DNA of 64,000 nucleotides, from the NCBI GenBank assembly GCA_009602725.1, contig WELB01000002.1, positions 483,780 through 547,779 of the forward strand, in the 5' to 3' direction. This DNA comes from Spirogloea muscicola. Its lineage: Eukaryota > Streptophyta > Zygnematophyceae > Spirogloeales > Spirogloeaceae. Positions 32,331-44,789 of this stretch are shown one piece after another. The first letter of the stretch is position 1; each line of letters opens with the position of its first letter. Position numbers and translations under genes: made by a program. Under the pieces are notes generated by a model that ran no database searches, was not told where the DNA came from, and saw only the letters and a list, made by a program, of their open reading frames with translations.

Positions 32331-35300
32331 TTACCCGGTGGCACCGGTTGACTTAGGAAACGTCAACCCAGCACCACATGATTCGAGATTCTGGAGCATC
32401 TCAACAACGTCAACCATCGTTGGCCTTTGTTTTGGGATATTGGAGCAGCAAAATAGCCCAACTTTCAAGGCGCCCCGTATTTCGTCCACTTTCTGGGGGA
32501 CGAATGGAGCTAGCGCCATATCAACGCACTCCAATGGCTTCTTGTGATTAAGGCATGATCGCACCCACAAAATTAAGGTGCCACCAGCTGCAACCTCGGT
32601 CTGAAAGAAAGGGTCAACAGGCCGTTTGCCAGTGACAGTCTCCAGCAGCATCACTCCAAAACTGAAGACATCGCTGTACTCGGTCAGTTGGCCTAGGGCG
32701 CAGTCTGGAGCGAGATAACCGATTGTGCCTGCCCATGTGCATCACCATGACGTCATGAGTTGCAGGAAAGATGACCCATGATCATTGCGCGGCAGTCTGA
32801 GGTGCCTCTACCAGCATCTACCAACACATCCTTCTTGCACGGTGCCAGAGAGGCCTACGATACAGCTCAGCAGACATTGAAAGGCAGTAAAAGCTACCTG
32901 CAGCCATGGTTGAAACGTGCGTTTCATGTGCCTGAAAGATTCGTGCAAGCCCAAAATCGGCCACGTAACCTTGACCATGTTCATCCAACAAGGTGTTGTT
33001 TGGCTTGACGTCCCTATGCAGCACACGAGGACTGCACTCATGATGCAGGTACTTAAGCCCAACTGCTGCATCCAATATGACCTTCATCCGTGCAGCCCAG
33101 TGATCAAACGCGTCTGGCTTTGGAGGCACGCCCTTGCCCCCGTGCATCAACTGGTCAAGATGTCCGCCAAGCAAGAAAGGGTAGATGAGGAGCATGCCCG
33201 CTTGGCTGTCCCTGGGGATGTACCAGCCCTGTAGAGGGACCAAATTGCGGTGTCTGATGCGACTCAGTGTCTCCACCTCAGCTTCCACCGATCGCAATCC
33301 TTGCTTGCTGTCTCCTGCTAGCCTCTTCACTGCATACTTTTGGCCATTCTTCATCTGCGCACTGCTCAGCATATCCATACAAATGATGTATAGATTTGTT
33401 TGAGGCCATATTTTAGGGAGAGGCCTGGACAAGCAACACCAAGAAAAACACACCACTTGCAAGTGGGGAATCCACTTACCCGTAGACTTTTCCGAAGCCC
33501 CCGAAGCCAACTATCAACTTTTCATTGAAGTTCTCAGTTGCATCCATAAGCTCCTCCAAGGTGAAGGGAGCTTGTAATATATCCTGCGTGATGGACATCT
33601 CGGAGCAGAAGTGCTCAAAGGTCCGCTTGTCTGGCATAGTCCTGTCGTTCTTCTTCTTCCAAGCTAAGCAGCACAGCAGGAGAAGTCCCAGCAACAGGAG
33701 GAGAAGGACAACAGCCCCAACAACAATGCCAGCAATTGCCGCCCCCGATAAGCTCGACGATTTGTGCTCTGGAGGTGGTGGGAAAGGCGGAAGAGAACGA
33801 GGTGGGGGAGCTATCTTGCAGGCCAAATAAGGGCCGCCACATAAGGCGGCATTGCCAGAAAAGGAGCTGCTGTTGAAATGACCAATAAGACCGTCTGGAA
33901 TAGGCCCACTGAGGTTGTTGTTGGAGATGTTAAAGAAGATGAGGCGACCCAGATTTGCAAAAGACGCCGGGATGCTGCCGTTGAGCTTGTTGTCAGAAAG
34001 GTCGAGACTGATCAGATCCGGCAGACTGCCAATGTCAACAGGTATGGGCCCGCTGAATAAGTTGCTTGCAGCCGAAAATGTGAAGAGGTAGAATAAATTT
34101 CCAATCTCCAGGGGGAGACTGCCTGTTAGGCGGTTGCTGGAGATGTCTAGGTTTTGAGCAATTTGCAGACCCCCAATGCTCGCAGGTACACCTCCGGTCA
34201 AATTGTTGTGATCTAGGTGAACACTCAATGCACTGCTTAGGTTGCCTAGCCACGCTGGAAATGGGCCAGATAATTTGTTATTGTCCATCTTCAGCACTTG
34301 CAATTTCTCCAGATTGGAAAAGTTTGTCGGAATCGGTCCAGAGAAGTTGTTGCCAGCAAGCCAGAGCTCCTTGAGCAGCACAAGTTTCCCCAACTGAGGC
34401 GGCACAAGGCCACTTACCCTGCCAGTTGGAAGTGAGCCGCTAAGATTGTCAGCTGTGGCTCCTGCAATTTATGTATCTGCTGACACGGCAAATCAGGTAA
34501 ACTATGGCTGCATCAAAGACGCAGTCACCAGTGAGCTCCTGTCAAGGTCCTGACAGCTACTGTTGCATGAGATATCCAAACAGTATAGCAGAGATGTATG
34601 GCTGACACTTGGCAGAGGGCAGCTTCGAGCCTACTGATTGTTGCTGACAGAAAGATAGCTGAGACTGGTGCAGTTCCCCAGCTCAGATGGTAAGATACCA
34701 GTGAGGCTGCAATGCAAGAAAGAGCAAAGCTCACATACAAAGTCGCCAGCAATTGGGTTTTCCCTTACACAAATTGCAGTCAGCTCCTTCAAGGTCCAGG
34801 CAGCTACTGTTGCATGAGATATCTAAACAGTATAGCAGAGATATACGGCTGACACTTGGCAGAGGGTAGCTTCAAGCCTACTGGTTGTTGTTGACTGAAA
34901 AAAAGCTGAGACTGGTGCAGTTCCCCAGCTCAGACGGTAAAAAACCAGTGAGGCTGCAATGCAAGGAAGAGCAAAGCTCACATGCCAGCATTTGGGCTTT
35001 CCCTAAACACATATTTCAGTCAGTTTTTTTCATGGTCCGGGCAGCTACTGTTGCATGAGATATTCAAACAGTACAGCAGTGATAAGTGGCTGACACCCGG
35101 CAGAGGGCAGCTTCGAGCCTACTGGTTGTTGTCGACAGAAAGAAGATTAAGTCTGGTGCAGTTCCCCAGCTCGGATGGCAGAATACCAGTGAGGCTGCAA
35201 GGCAAGGAAGAGCAAAGCTCACACACAAGATTGCCAGCATTTGGGCTTTCATTCAACACAAACTGCATTCAGCTCCATTCAAGGTCCGGGCAGCTACTGT

Positions 35301-38300
35301 TGCCCGGACCTTTAGAAAGGTCCGGGCAACAGTGTAGCAGAGATATATGACTGACACTTGGCAGAGGGCAGCTTCGAGCCTACTGGTTGTTGTTGACAGA
35401 AAGAAAGCTGAGACTGGTGCAGTTCCCCAGCTCAGACGGTAGAATACCAGTGAGGCTGTAATGCAAGAAAGAGCAAAGCTCACATACAAAGTTGCCAGCA
35501 TTTGGGCTTTTCCTACATACAAATTGCAGTCAGCTCCTTTCAAGGTCCGGGCAAGCTACTGTTGCATGAGATATCCAAACAGTATAGCAGAAGTATATGG
35601 CTGACACTTGGCAGAGGGCAGTTTCGAGCCTACTGGTTGTTGTCGACAGAAAGCACGCTGAGACTGGTGCAGTTCCCCAGCTCAGACGGTAGAATACCAG
35701 TGAGGCTGCAATGCAAGGCAGAGTGAAGCTCACATACAAAGTCGCCAGCATTTGGCTTTTACTTAACACAAATTGCAGTCAGCTCCTTTCAAGGTCCGGG
35801 CAGCAACTGTTGCAGGAGATATCTAAACAGTATAGCAGAGATATGTGGCTGACACTTGGCAGAGGGCAGCTTCGAGCCTACTGGTTGTTGTCGACAGAAA
35901 GAACAAAAGACTGGTGCAGTTCCCCAGCTCAGGCGGCAAAATACCGGTGAGGCTGCACTGCAAGGAAGAGCAAAGTTCACATAAAAATTTGCCATCATTT
36001 GGGCTTTCACTCAACACAAATTGCAGTCAGCTCTTTTCAAGGTCCGGGCAGCTACTGTCACATAAGATATCTAAACAGCATAGCAGAGACATACGGCTGA
36101 CACATGGCAGAGGGCAGCTTCGAGCCTACTGATTGTTGTTGACAGAAAGAATTCTAAGACTGGTGCAGTACCCCAGCTCAGGCGGTAAAATACCGGTGAG
36201 GCTGCAATGCAACGAAGAGCAGAGCTCACATACAAAGTCGCCAGCATTTGGGCTTTTACCAAGCACAAATTGCAGTCAGCTCCTTTCAAGGTCCTGGCTA
36301 CTGTTGCATGAGATACCCGAACAGCATAGCAGAGATTTATGGCTGACACTTGGCACAGGGCAGCTTCGAGCCTACTGGTTGTTGTTGACAGAAAGATAGC
36401 TCAGACTGGTGCAGTTCCCCAGCTCAGGCGGCAAAATACCAGTGAGGCTGCAATGCAAGGAAGAGCCAAGCTCACATACAAGGTCGCCAGCATTTGGGGT
36501 TTTTGTAAAGACAAATTGCAGTCAGCTCCTTTCAAGGTCCGGGCACCTACTGTTGCATGAGGTCTCCAAACATTATAGCAAAGACATATGGCTGACACTT
36601 GGCAGAGGGCAGCTTCGAGCCTACTTGTTGTTGTTGACAGAAAGAAAATGGAGACTGGTACAGTTCCCCAGCTCAGACGGTAGAATACCAGTGATGCTGC
36701 AATGCAAGGAAGAGCAAAGCTCATTCTACAAATGTCGCCAGCATTTGGGCTTCTACTGAACACAAATTGCAACCAGCTCCTTTCAAGGTACGGGCAGCTA
36801 CTGTTGCATGAGATATCCAAACAGTATAGCAGAGATGTACGGCTGACACTTGGCAGAGGGCAGCTTCGAGCCTACTGATTGTTGTCGACAGAAAGAACGC
36901 TGAGACTGGTGCAGTTCCCCAGCTCAGACGGTAAATGACCAGTGAGGCTGCAATGCAAGGCAGAGCAAAGCTCACATACAAAGTCGCCAGCATTTGGGCT
37001 TTTACTTAACACAAATGGCAGTCAGCTCCTTTCAAGGTCCGGGCAGCAAATGTTGCATGAGATATCCAAACAGTATAGCACAGATATGTGGCTGACACTT
37101 GGCAGAGGGCAGCTTCGAGCCAAACTGGTTGTTGTCGACAGAAAGATAGCTGAGACTGGTGCAGTTTCCTAGCTCAGGCGGCAAAATACCAGTGAGGCTG
37201 CAATGCAAGGAAGAGCAAAGCTCTCATACAAAGTTGCCAACATTTGGGCTCCTACTAAACTGAAAGTTGCAGTCAGCTCCTTTCAAGGTCCGGGCAGCTT
37301 CTGTTGCATGAGATGACCAAACAGCATAGCAGAGATGCATGGCTTGACACTTGGCAGAGGGCAGCTTCGAGCATACTGGTTGTTGCTGACAGTAAGAACG
37401 CTGAGACTGGTGGAGTTCCCCAGCGCAGGCGGTAAAATACCAGTGAGGCTGCATTGCAAGGAAGAGCCAAGCTCACATACGAAGTCGCCAGCATTTGGGC
37501 TTCTACTAAACATAAATTGCACTCCACTCCTTTTAGGTCCAGGCAGCTACTCTTCATGTACTGCTCTATGTAGTGTCCTCAATGATGGTTACTCTGGCAT
37601 TCAGATGCAACCTCATGAAAAGACAATATCACTTGTCATTGCCTGTTCTGCCACATACTGATACGTCATAACAGTAGCTGCACAACATAGAAGCAGGACC
37701 CTCACGGCTCCACATAGCTGCACATGTCATGGACTTTTGAGGAAACCTGTTCCTGACTAAGGCCCGATTTCAGCTACATCTCCCAAGCGCTGGCAAATTC
37801 CCATTACTGCATGCCAGTGCATGCAGGAGGATGCACAGTAGTAGTCGCTGACCCTAGTCACTATCAAGAATCCTGCTCAACAGAACATGAAGGTATCTCA
37901 ACAATAAGCTGTGCATCTGCAAGCCTAAAATGGTTAACCTTTGGCATGCTGACCTGTTCTCGTCGAGGTAGAGTTCGCGGAGCTGCGGGAGGCTACCCAG
38001 CGCCGGAGGGATGGGGCCGGAGAAAGAGTTACCAGACAGATATATGGACGTCAGGCTGCCAATACTAGCAAGCTCCGGTGCCAGCGTGCCTTCCAACTTC
38101 AAGTCCTCCAGATTGAGCCCAATCACTCGCCTGCAAATGTGTACCAGCGGCCAGCAGCAAAGAGAGCTGAGCTTGATCAGATCTCGAACTCACACTGCAC
38201 CTCGCAAGGAGCTCGCAACAACGCTGCTGGCTCAGAAGCCCTCCACGGAGCTGCCGCTAGTCCTGTGGCTGCAGAGGAGGCGGGCCCTGCAGGCTCACGA

Positions 38301-38881
38301 CCTCGACAACGGCGGGGCCGCTGGGGGTACCAATGCCTGTGCCCTTGCTTGATACGTCGCGGCGGCCCACTCGGACTAGACCGGGCTCAGGACGAAGCTC
38401 TTGCCTGGGGCCGCCTATGTAGTCGCACTCAACGCCATGCCACTTGCACGGTGTGACATCGGCGGGGTGCCAGTCGGTGAGAAAGCCACGTGGGTCGTGG
38501 GTAGTGCGGGCCTTGAATGCTAGCAGCGCAGCCTTGTCGGAGCTGCGCGAGAGAGGATGACGGGCAGTCAGCCGGGGGGAGCCACACGGAGGCCCACGCA
38601 GCGCGGGCGCCGGAATGCAGCCTCAGCAGGAGCCCGACGGCGACGCGGCGGACGAGGAGAGGGCTCGCAGGCGCAATGTACTTCCTTTGGGAGAGCCACT
38701 TGGTGCTCTAGGCGCAATGTGCTTCGTTTGGGAGAGCCACTTGATGCTCCAGGCGCAATGTGCTTCCTGGCTCAGGAAGAAAGCCGCGGCGCGAAAGGGC
38801 TGCTCACTTGAGGTCCCCGGCGGCGGCGGCGGAGCCGAGGCGGGTGAGCAGCGCGGCGGCGGCGAGCGCTGCGGCTGCCAT
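32331..38881 (-). CDS. LRR receptor kinase, copy B, with expanded LRR exon array
   Basis: Minus-strand LRR-RLK. Signal-peptide exon 38,881-38,808 (donor GTGAGC), LRRNT exon from 38,542 (DKAALLAFKARTTHDPRGFL), LRR exon 38,130-37,954 (177 nt), twelve tandem 72-nt LRR exons (37,448-34,635), an LRR/transmembrane exon 34,419-33,480 ending GFGGFGKVYG, kinase exons 33,364-32,898 (YAVKRL, HRDVKPNN, VADFGLARIF) and 32,728-32,331 (YLAPD, VFSFGVMLLETVTGKRPVDP, KQRPTMVDVV). Kinase exons are open and have the Lys, HRD and DFG residues. APE reads APD, as in all copies. The sixth array exon is 71 nt, so including it would shift the frame; skipping it would not. The donor after the LRRNT exon is unresolved. 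Probably membrane receptor; ligand unknown. Confidence 0.8.
34635..37448 (-). repeat. Tandem array of twelve LRR exon-intron units
   Basis: Exons end at 34,706, 34,953, 35,194, 35,455, 35,705, 35,952, 36,201, 36,447, 36,696, 36,947, 37,197 and 37,448, a period of 241-261 bp. Each exon begins after ...GCATTGCAG and ends before GTAGGC (GTTTGG in the unit at 37,126). All are 72 nt except the one ending at 35,952 (71 nt). Boundaries are phase 2, so each adds 24 residues of the type LTGILPSELGNCTSLS, then FLSVNNN. Exon and intron are equally similar between units, which points to recent unequal crossing-over. The intron near 35,283-35,330 holds an extra palindrome. Confidence 0.9.
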
Positions 38882-39130
38882 GCTCGCCACGGCGGGGCCC
38901 GCGGGAGGCCCTCCCGGGCGGCGGGGGCGGCGGGCCCGTGCCAGGGCGGGCTCAAGTCAAGACGGGGCTGGGCTTCTAAGAAGTGGCTCGTCCAAAGTGG
39001 GGCAAGGGCTGTAAACGAGAAAGAGGAAGGGCTTGAGGATAGGGGCACCCAGTGGCCACTTGAGCACCCGGTGGCCACTTGAGGCGCTGTGGGCTTTGAT
39101 GACGCTGTTGCGCCATCCGGCCCTTCCAGG
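38882..39130. other. 5' flank of copy B
   Basis: GC-rich stretch upstream of the copy B signal-peptide exon, followed by reversed and direct LINE 3' hairpin phrases (38,970-39,130). A promoter would be expected here; no clear motif was seen. Confidence 0.4.
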
Positions 39131-39532
39131 CCTTGCACATCCCTTTGCGCCTCAGTGTAGCTTGTCAGATATGCATGTGCTCACTCGGAAATATTAGTGT
39201 CCCCCTTAGCCAGCTCATCACCCAGTTTACAGGACATTTGTAAGGCTAGAATGGCCTCCCTTTCAATCTCATGCGCACCGCGCGCCTTCTCTCTTTGGGC
39301 TAGCTGTTCACAGCCCTAGCCCCCTTTGGGATAGCCACTTTCCATCCTTCTTACCGGTGGGAAGCGCCTACTTTCTCCCCTACCCACTCCTTGACTTTAC
39401 TAAGACTCCTGAGGCTCCTCCTCTTTGAGGCTGACACCTCGCGCGCCGCTATCTGCGCAGCAGCCCCCCGCCTCTGCCGAGCCGCCGAGACGCTGGCTCT
39501 GGCACCGCCCACAAGATCCCGCTTGTCTGAGC
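39131..39532 (+). mobile_element. LINE 3' ends (groups b and c)
   Basis: 39,145-39,290 is a group-b 3' UTR (CTTGTCAGATATGCATGTGC, then CCCCCTTAGCCAGCTCATCA). A hairpin unit follows (39,298-39,340). No host gene. Confidence 0.55.
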
Positions 39533-39622
39533 ATGGCAGCCGCTTTGGCCGGCGCTGCCGCGGCGCTTGTCGCCTTTGCGCAGCTGGATTGCTTCGCCTC
39601 CGCCGCCGGGGACCTTGAGTGA
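39533..39622 (+). pseudogene. Orphan signal-peptide exon
   Basis: ATG at 39,533 opens MAAALAGAAAALVAFAQLDC, then FASAAGDLE, followed by a GTGAGC donor. It precedes copy C on the same strand but copy C has its own signal exon at 40,245, so this is either an alternative first exon or a stranded copy. Confidence 0.5.
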
Positions 39623-40244
39623 GCAGCCCGTCCTCCTCCGTTCACTTCTGGCCACTTCAGTCGCTGTGTGCTCTTAACGATTTTCCGGCCCCTTCGTTCT
39701 TTCCTTTGTCTGGGCTGGCCTCTCCCTGTGTGTTTTTTTCTTTCTTTGGCTTTTCGGACATTGTCCATTCTTTCCGGGCTGGCTTTGCTGGCCCCCTTTT
39801 CTTATGGGCGAGCACTTTCTCTCCCAGCCACCGCGCTCCCATGGAAGCATCTTCCTTTCGAACTTCGTTCATCCTGTTATTCGGGCTGGCCGATCACAGC
39901 CATCGCCCTCTACAAGGTCTGAAAGGGCCGGGCGGCGCAAGTAGTAAGCTAGTCTTCAAGGAGTCAGCAAGTGGGCGCTCAATAACCTCTAGTCAGCAAG
40001 TGCGTCTAAGTCAGATTGTTTACAAAAGAAAGTCAAATAGCGTAGAGGGCGGGAAAGCGTCAGAGCAAACAGCGACTCAGGTGGCCACTGGGTGCTCTCC
40101 GAAGCCCCTTCGGGCTTTTGGGCTGGCTGTTCCAGCCCCTATCCTCAATGGGCGAGCTCTTTCTTCTGGATTATGCGCCCTCTTGGCACGGGCCGCCGCC
40201 GCCGCCACCCCGGGAGGGGCTCCCGCGGGCCCGGCGTTGCGAGC
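39623..40244 (+). repeat. LINE 3' units and near-empty target site
   Basis: Three hairpin units (about 39,690, 39,760, 39,880). From 39,937 to 40,015 the sequence resembles the left and right flanks of the gag-pol element joined together, without the element. A further unit lies at 40,110-40,165, just before copy C. Confidence 0.5.
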
Positions 40245-43200
40245 ATGGCAGCCGCAGCGCTCGCCGCCGTCGCGCTGCTCACCCGCCTCGGCTCCGCCGC
40301 CGGGGACCTCGCGTGAGCAGCCCTTCCGCAACGCGGCTGCTCCTGAGCCAGGCAGCACATTGCGCCTAGAGCACCAAGTGGCTCTCTCAAAGCATGGCAC
40401 ATTGCGCCTGCGAGAGCCCTCTCCTCGTCCGCCGCGTCGCCGTCGGGCTCCTGCTGCGGCTGCACTCCAGCGCCCGCGCTGCGTGGGCCTCCGTGTGGCC
40501 CCCCCAGCTGACTGCCCGTCGTCCTCTCCCGCGCAGCTCCGACCAGGCTGCGCTGCTGGCCTTCAAGGCCGGCATCACCAACGACCCCCATGGCTTCCTC
40601 ACCAACTGGCACCCCGCCGATCTCACGCCGTGCGACTGGTTCGGCGTTGCGTGCAACGGCGTAGAAGGCCCCAGGCAAGAGCTTCGTCCCGAGCCCGGCC
40701 TAGTCAGAGTGGGCCACCGCAGCATATTAAGCAAAGGGCACAAGCATTGGTACCCCAGCGGCCCCGCCGTTGTCGGGGTCGTGACCCTGCCGGGCCCGCC
40801 TCCTTTGGAGTCACAGGACTAGCAGCAGCTCCGTGGAGGGCTTCTGAGGCAGCAGCGTTGCTCCTTGCGAGGTGCAGTACGAGTTCAAGATCTGATCAAG
40901 CTCAGCTCTCTCTACTGCTGGCCACTGGTACACACTTGCAGGCGAGTGATTGGGCTTTTTCTGAAAGACGGGCAGTTGAACGGCACACTGGCACCGGAGC
41001 TGGCTAATATTGGCAGCCTAAAGTACATATATCTGCTCAACAACTCTTTCTCGAGCCCCATCCCTCCGGCGCTGGGTAACCTCCCGCAGCTTGGCGTTCT
41101 CGTCCTCGACCAGAACAGGTCAGCATGCCAAAGCTTGACCGTATTTGAGGGTTGCATATGCACAGCTTATTGCAGAGATACCTTTCTGCTCTGATGAGCA
41201 GAATTCTTGATGGTGATTAGGGTCAGCAACTGCTACTGTGCATCCTCCTGTATGCACTGGGCATGCAATGATGGAAATTTGCCAGCGCTTAGGGAGATCT
41301 AGCTTGAAATCGGGCTTAGTCAGGAACAGATATCCTCAAAAGTCCACTAATATATGTGCAGCTATGTTGAGCCATGAGGGTCCTGCTTCGAAATTGTGCA
41401 GCTATTGTCATGATGTGTCAGTGTGCGGCAGAACAGGCACTGACAAGTGATATTATGTTTCGCAAGGTCGCATCTGATTGTCAGGTTGACCATTATTGAG
41501 GAGAGTACTTAGAGCAGTAGATGACGAGATCAAGAGCTGACTGAACCTTGAAAGGAGCTGATTGCAACTTGTCCTAAGAAAAGCCAAACTGCTGGCGACT
41601 ATGTGAGCTTTGCTCTTCCTTGCATTGCAGCCTCACGGGTATTCTACCGTCTGAGCTGGGGAACTGCACCAGTCTCAGCTTCGTTTCTGTCAGCAACAAC
41701 CGGTAGGCTCGAAACTGCCCTCTGCCTAAGTGTCAAGCTATATATTTCTGCTACAATCATTGAATTTCATGCAACAGCAGCTGCCCGGACCTTGAACGGA
41801 GCTACTGCGATTTGTGTTAGTGAAAGCCCCATTGAGCCTGACCTCCAACTTGTAAGGGCTTGCCTGCAGCCCATGTCAATTGCTTGACCCCTATCAAAAG
41901 CTCTTTTTGTTTCAGCTTGGAGGGTGGAGTGCCACCAGAGCTCGCTGATCGCAGGGGAATGATCAGCCTGGACCTGAGCCACAACAGGTGCTGAGCTGTG
42001 ACTGCATCTTCAATGCAGCCATGAGTTGCCTGATTTGCCATGTCAGCACATTACATAAGTTGCAGAGGAGCCACAGCTGGCATCCTTAGCGGCTTACTCG
42101 CAATTGTTGGCAGGTTAAGTGGCCACCTGCCACCTGAGTTGGGGAGACTCGTGCTGCTCACCAAGCTGTGGCTTGCTAGCAATAAATTCTCTGGACCGAT
42201 CCCAACGACGTTCTCCAATCTGAAAAACCTGCAAGTGCTGACAATGGACAATAACAATTTCTCTGGCCCATTCCCACAGTGGCTTGGCAACTTCAGCAGT
42301 GCATTGACTATTTCCCTAGGTCACAACAACTTGACCGGAGGAGTCTCTGCAAGCATTCGCAGTCTGCAAAGCGTTCAGTATCTTGACATCTCCAACAACC
42401 GCCTTACAGGCATTCTCCCCCTGGAAATTGGAGAATTAAGCAGCCTCAAAACATTTTCGGCTGCAAGCAATTCATTCAGCGGGCCAATTCCGGAGGGTAT
42501 TGGCAACTTGCCGAGTCTTACCTATCTCGATCTTTCCAACAATAATCTCAATGGCAGCATTCCGGCAAATCTGGGTTCTATACCTTTCTTTAACATCTCC
42601 AATAACAACCTCAGTGGGCCTATTCCAGACATGCTCATTGGTCATTACAACAGCAGCTCCTTTTCTGGCAATCCCGCCTTATGTGGCGGCCCTTATGTGG
42701 CCTGCAAGACAGGTCCACCACCTCCAGTACACAAATCGTCGAGCTTATCAGGGGGGGCAACTGCTGGCATTGTTGTTGGGGCTGTTGTTCTTCTCCTCCT
42801 ATTGCTGGGACTTCTCCTGCTGTGCTGCTTAGCTTGGAAGAAAAAGAAGGACAAGACTATGCCAGACAAGGAGCGGAGCATTGAGCAATTCTGGTCCGAG
42901 ATGTCCATCACGCAGGATAGACTCCAAGCTCCCTTTACCTTCGAGGAGCTCATGGATGCAACTGAGAACCTCAATGATCATTATATTGTTGGCATTGGGG
43001 GCTTCGGGAAAATCTACTGGTAAGTAACCTTGCCTACTTGCAAGGTGGTGTGCTATCCTTGGTGCAAATTGTTCAGGCCTCTTCTTAAAGTACGGTACAC
43101 ACAAACTTACGATCATTTTGATGGAGATGCTGAGCAGCGCGCAGATGAAGAATGGCCAAAGGTATGCAGTGAAGAGGCTACCAGCAGACAGCAAGCAAGG

Positions 43201-44206
43201 ATTGAGATCGGTGAAAGCTGAGATGGAGACACTGAGTCGCATCAGACATCGCAATTTGGTCCAGCTACAGGGCTGGTACATCCCCAGGGACAGCCAAGCT
43301 GACATGCTCCTCATCTACCCTTTCTTGCTTGGCGGAAATCTTGACCAGTTGGTGCACGGGGGCAAGGGCGTGCCTCCAAAGCCAGACGCATTTGATCACT
43401 GGGCTGCACGGATGAAGGTCATATTGGATGCAGCAGTTGGGCTTAAGTACCTGCATCATGAGTGCAGTCCTCGTGTGCTGCATAGGGACGTCAAGCCAAA
43501 CAACACCTTGTTGGATGAACATGGTCAAGGTTACGTGGCCGATTTTGGGCTTGCACGAATCTTTCAGGCACATGACACGCACGTTTCAACCATGGCTGCA
43601 GGTAGCTTTTACTGCCTTTCAATGTCTGCTGAGCTGTATCGTAGGCCTCTCTGGCACCGTGCAAGAAGGATGTGTTGGTACATGCTGGTAGAGGCACCTC
43701 AGACTGCCGCGCAATGATCATGGGTCATCTTTCCTGCAACTCATGACGCGTCACGGTGATGCACATGGGCAGGCACAGTCGGGTATCTCGCTCCAGACTG
43801 CGCCCTAGGCCAACTGACCGAGTACAGCGATGTCTTCAGTTTTGGAGTGATGCTGCTGGAGACTGTCACTGGCAAACGGCCTGTTGACCCTTTCTTTCAG
43901 ACCGAGGTTGCAGCTGGAGGCAGCTTAATCTTGTGGGTGCGATCTTGCCTCAATAACAAGAAGCCTTTGGAGTGCGTTGACATGGCGCTAGCTCCATTCT
44001 CCCCCCAAAAAGTGGACGAAATACGGGGCGCCTTGAAAGCGGGGCTATTTTGTTGCTCCAATATCCCAAAGCAAAGGCCAACAATGGTTGACGTTGTTGA
44101 GATGCTCAAGAATCTCGGAGCATTTGGTGCTGGGTTGACGTTTCCTAAGTCATCATTGCCAATAGACGGGACGGCAATGGACAAGCTTTTGTGCCACGGG
44201 ACTTGA
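40245..44206 (+). CDS. LRR receptor kinase, copy C (best preserved)
   Basis: Exons: 40,245-40,312 signal peptide (MAAAALAAVALLTRLGSAAG, phase-2 donor); LRRNT from 40,537 (DQAALLAFKAGITNDPHGFL, TPCDWFGVAC; its donor is not certain); 40,942-41,118 (GTLAPELANIGSLKYIYLLN); 41,631-41,702 and 41,916-41,987 (one LRR each); 42,114-43,019 (seven or so LRRs, LCGGPYVAC, transmembrane helix AGIVVGAVVLLLLLLGLLLL, juxtamembrane, GIGGFGKIY); 43,135-43,601 (YAVKRL, HRDVKPNN, VADFGLARIF); 43,773-44,206. Phases agree at every later junction. Kinase residues are present; APE reads APD. Likely a single-pass plasma-membrane receptor kinase. The ..THVSTMAAGT loop and GYLAPD resemble LRR-X kinases (EMS1/PSKR/BRI1 group), but the ligand cannot be inferred. 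Confidence 0.88.
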
Positions 44207-44780
44207 GAGGTGGCCAGCCTTTACAGGGGTGACTGAGGGTTTCGCAGCTACTTGATTCTCTGTGTGCTCTAGCGCTTTCCCTTGGCCCCTTCGAACTTTG
44301 ATCATTCATCTTTCTGGGCTGGCCTCCCACAGCCACCGCCCTCTCCTGGAAGCGTATTTCTTCTTTCAAGGATGGACAGCGTCCCATCAGCGTCCCAGTA
44401 GCCCTGTGGTCAATGGAATGGAATGGAGCTTTGCCCGTTCTGCAGCGGTGGCAGAAACACGTACAATTTACCAACTTACAAGTATGGTCGTCACAGTGGT
44501 GAGATTGAATCAATGGCACATAATACCAGCTGCAGCCTCTGGCTTTCGTCAAGGGACTGCTTTACGGCTGCTAGTCTTTCTGACTTGCGGCTCTGAGTAA
44601 AATTTAGTGGTGATAAATGAGTGACTACCCCGCATGGTATCTCTTAATTATGTGTTTCAGCGCTTTTTGGCCCCTTCTGACCTTGTCCACTCGTTTAGGG
44701 CTGTCTTTTCACTGGCTGACTTGGTTATGTGTTACAGCAAATCCTCAGCCGCTTACGACCTGGTCACTTCTTTCCTGTAG
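44207..44780 (+). mobile_element. LINE tail and 3' hairpin units
   Basis: 44,260-44,370 is a hairpin unit. 44,530-44,600 is a worn LINE tail (ASGFRQGTALRLLV), followed by a second unit at 44,660-44,720. No host gene. Confidence 0.5.
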
Positions 44781-44789
44781 GGATTTGTC

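Noticed and set aside
34635-37448. Regular 250-bp repeats might suggest a CRISPR array or satellite DNA
   Set aside because: Each unit contains a clean 72-nt LRR exon with splice sites, and the setting is a eukaryotic gene.
34525-37557. Repeated open frames of the type LATLYVSFALPCIAASLV in the LRR array
   Set aside because: They run through the splice acceptor into the wrong frame of the LRR exon.
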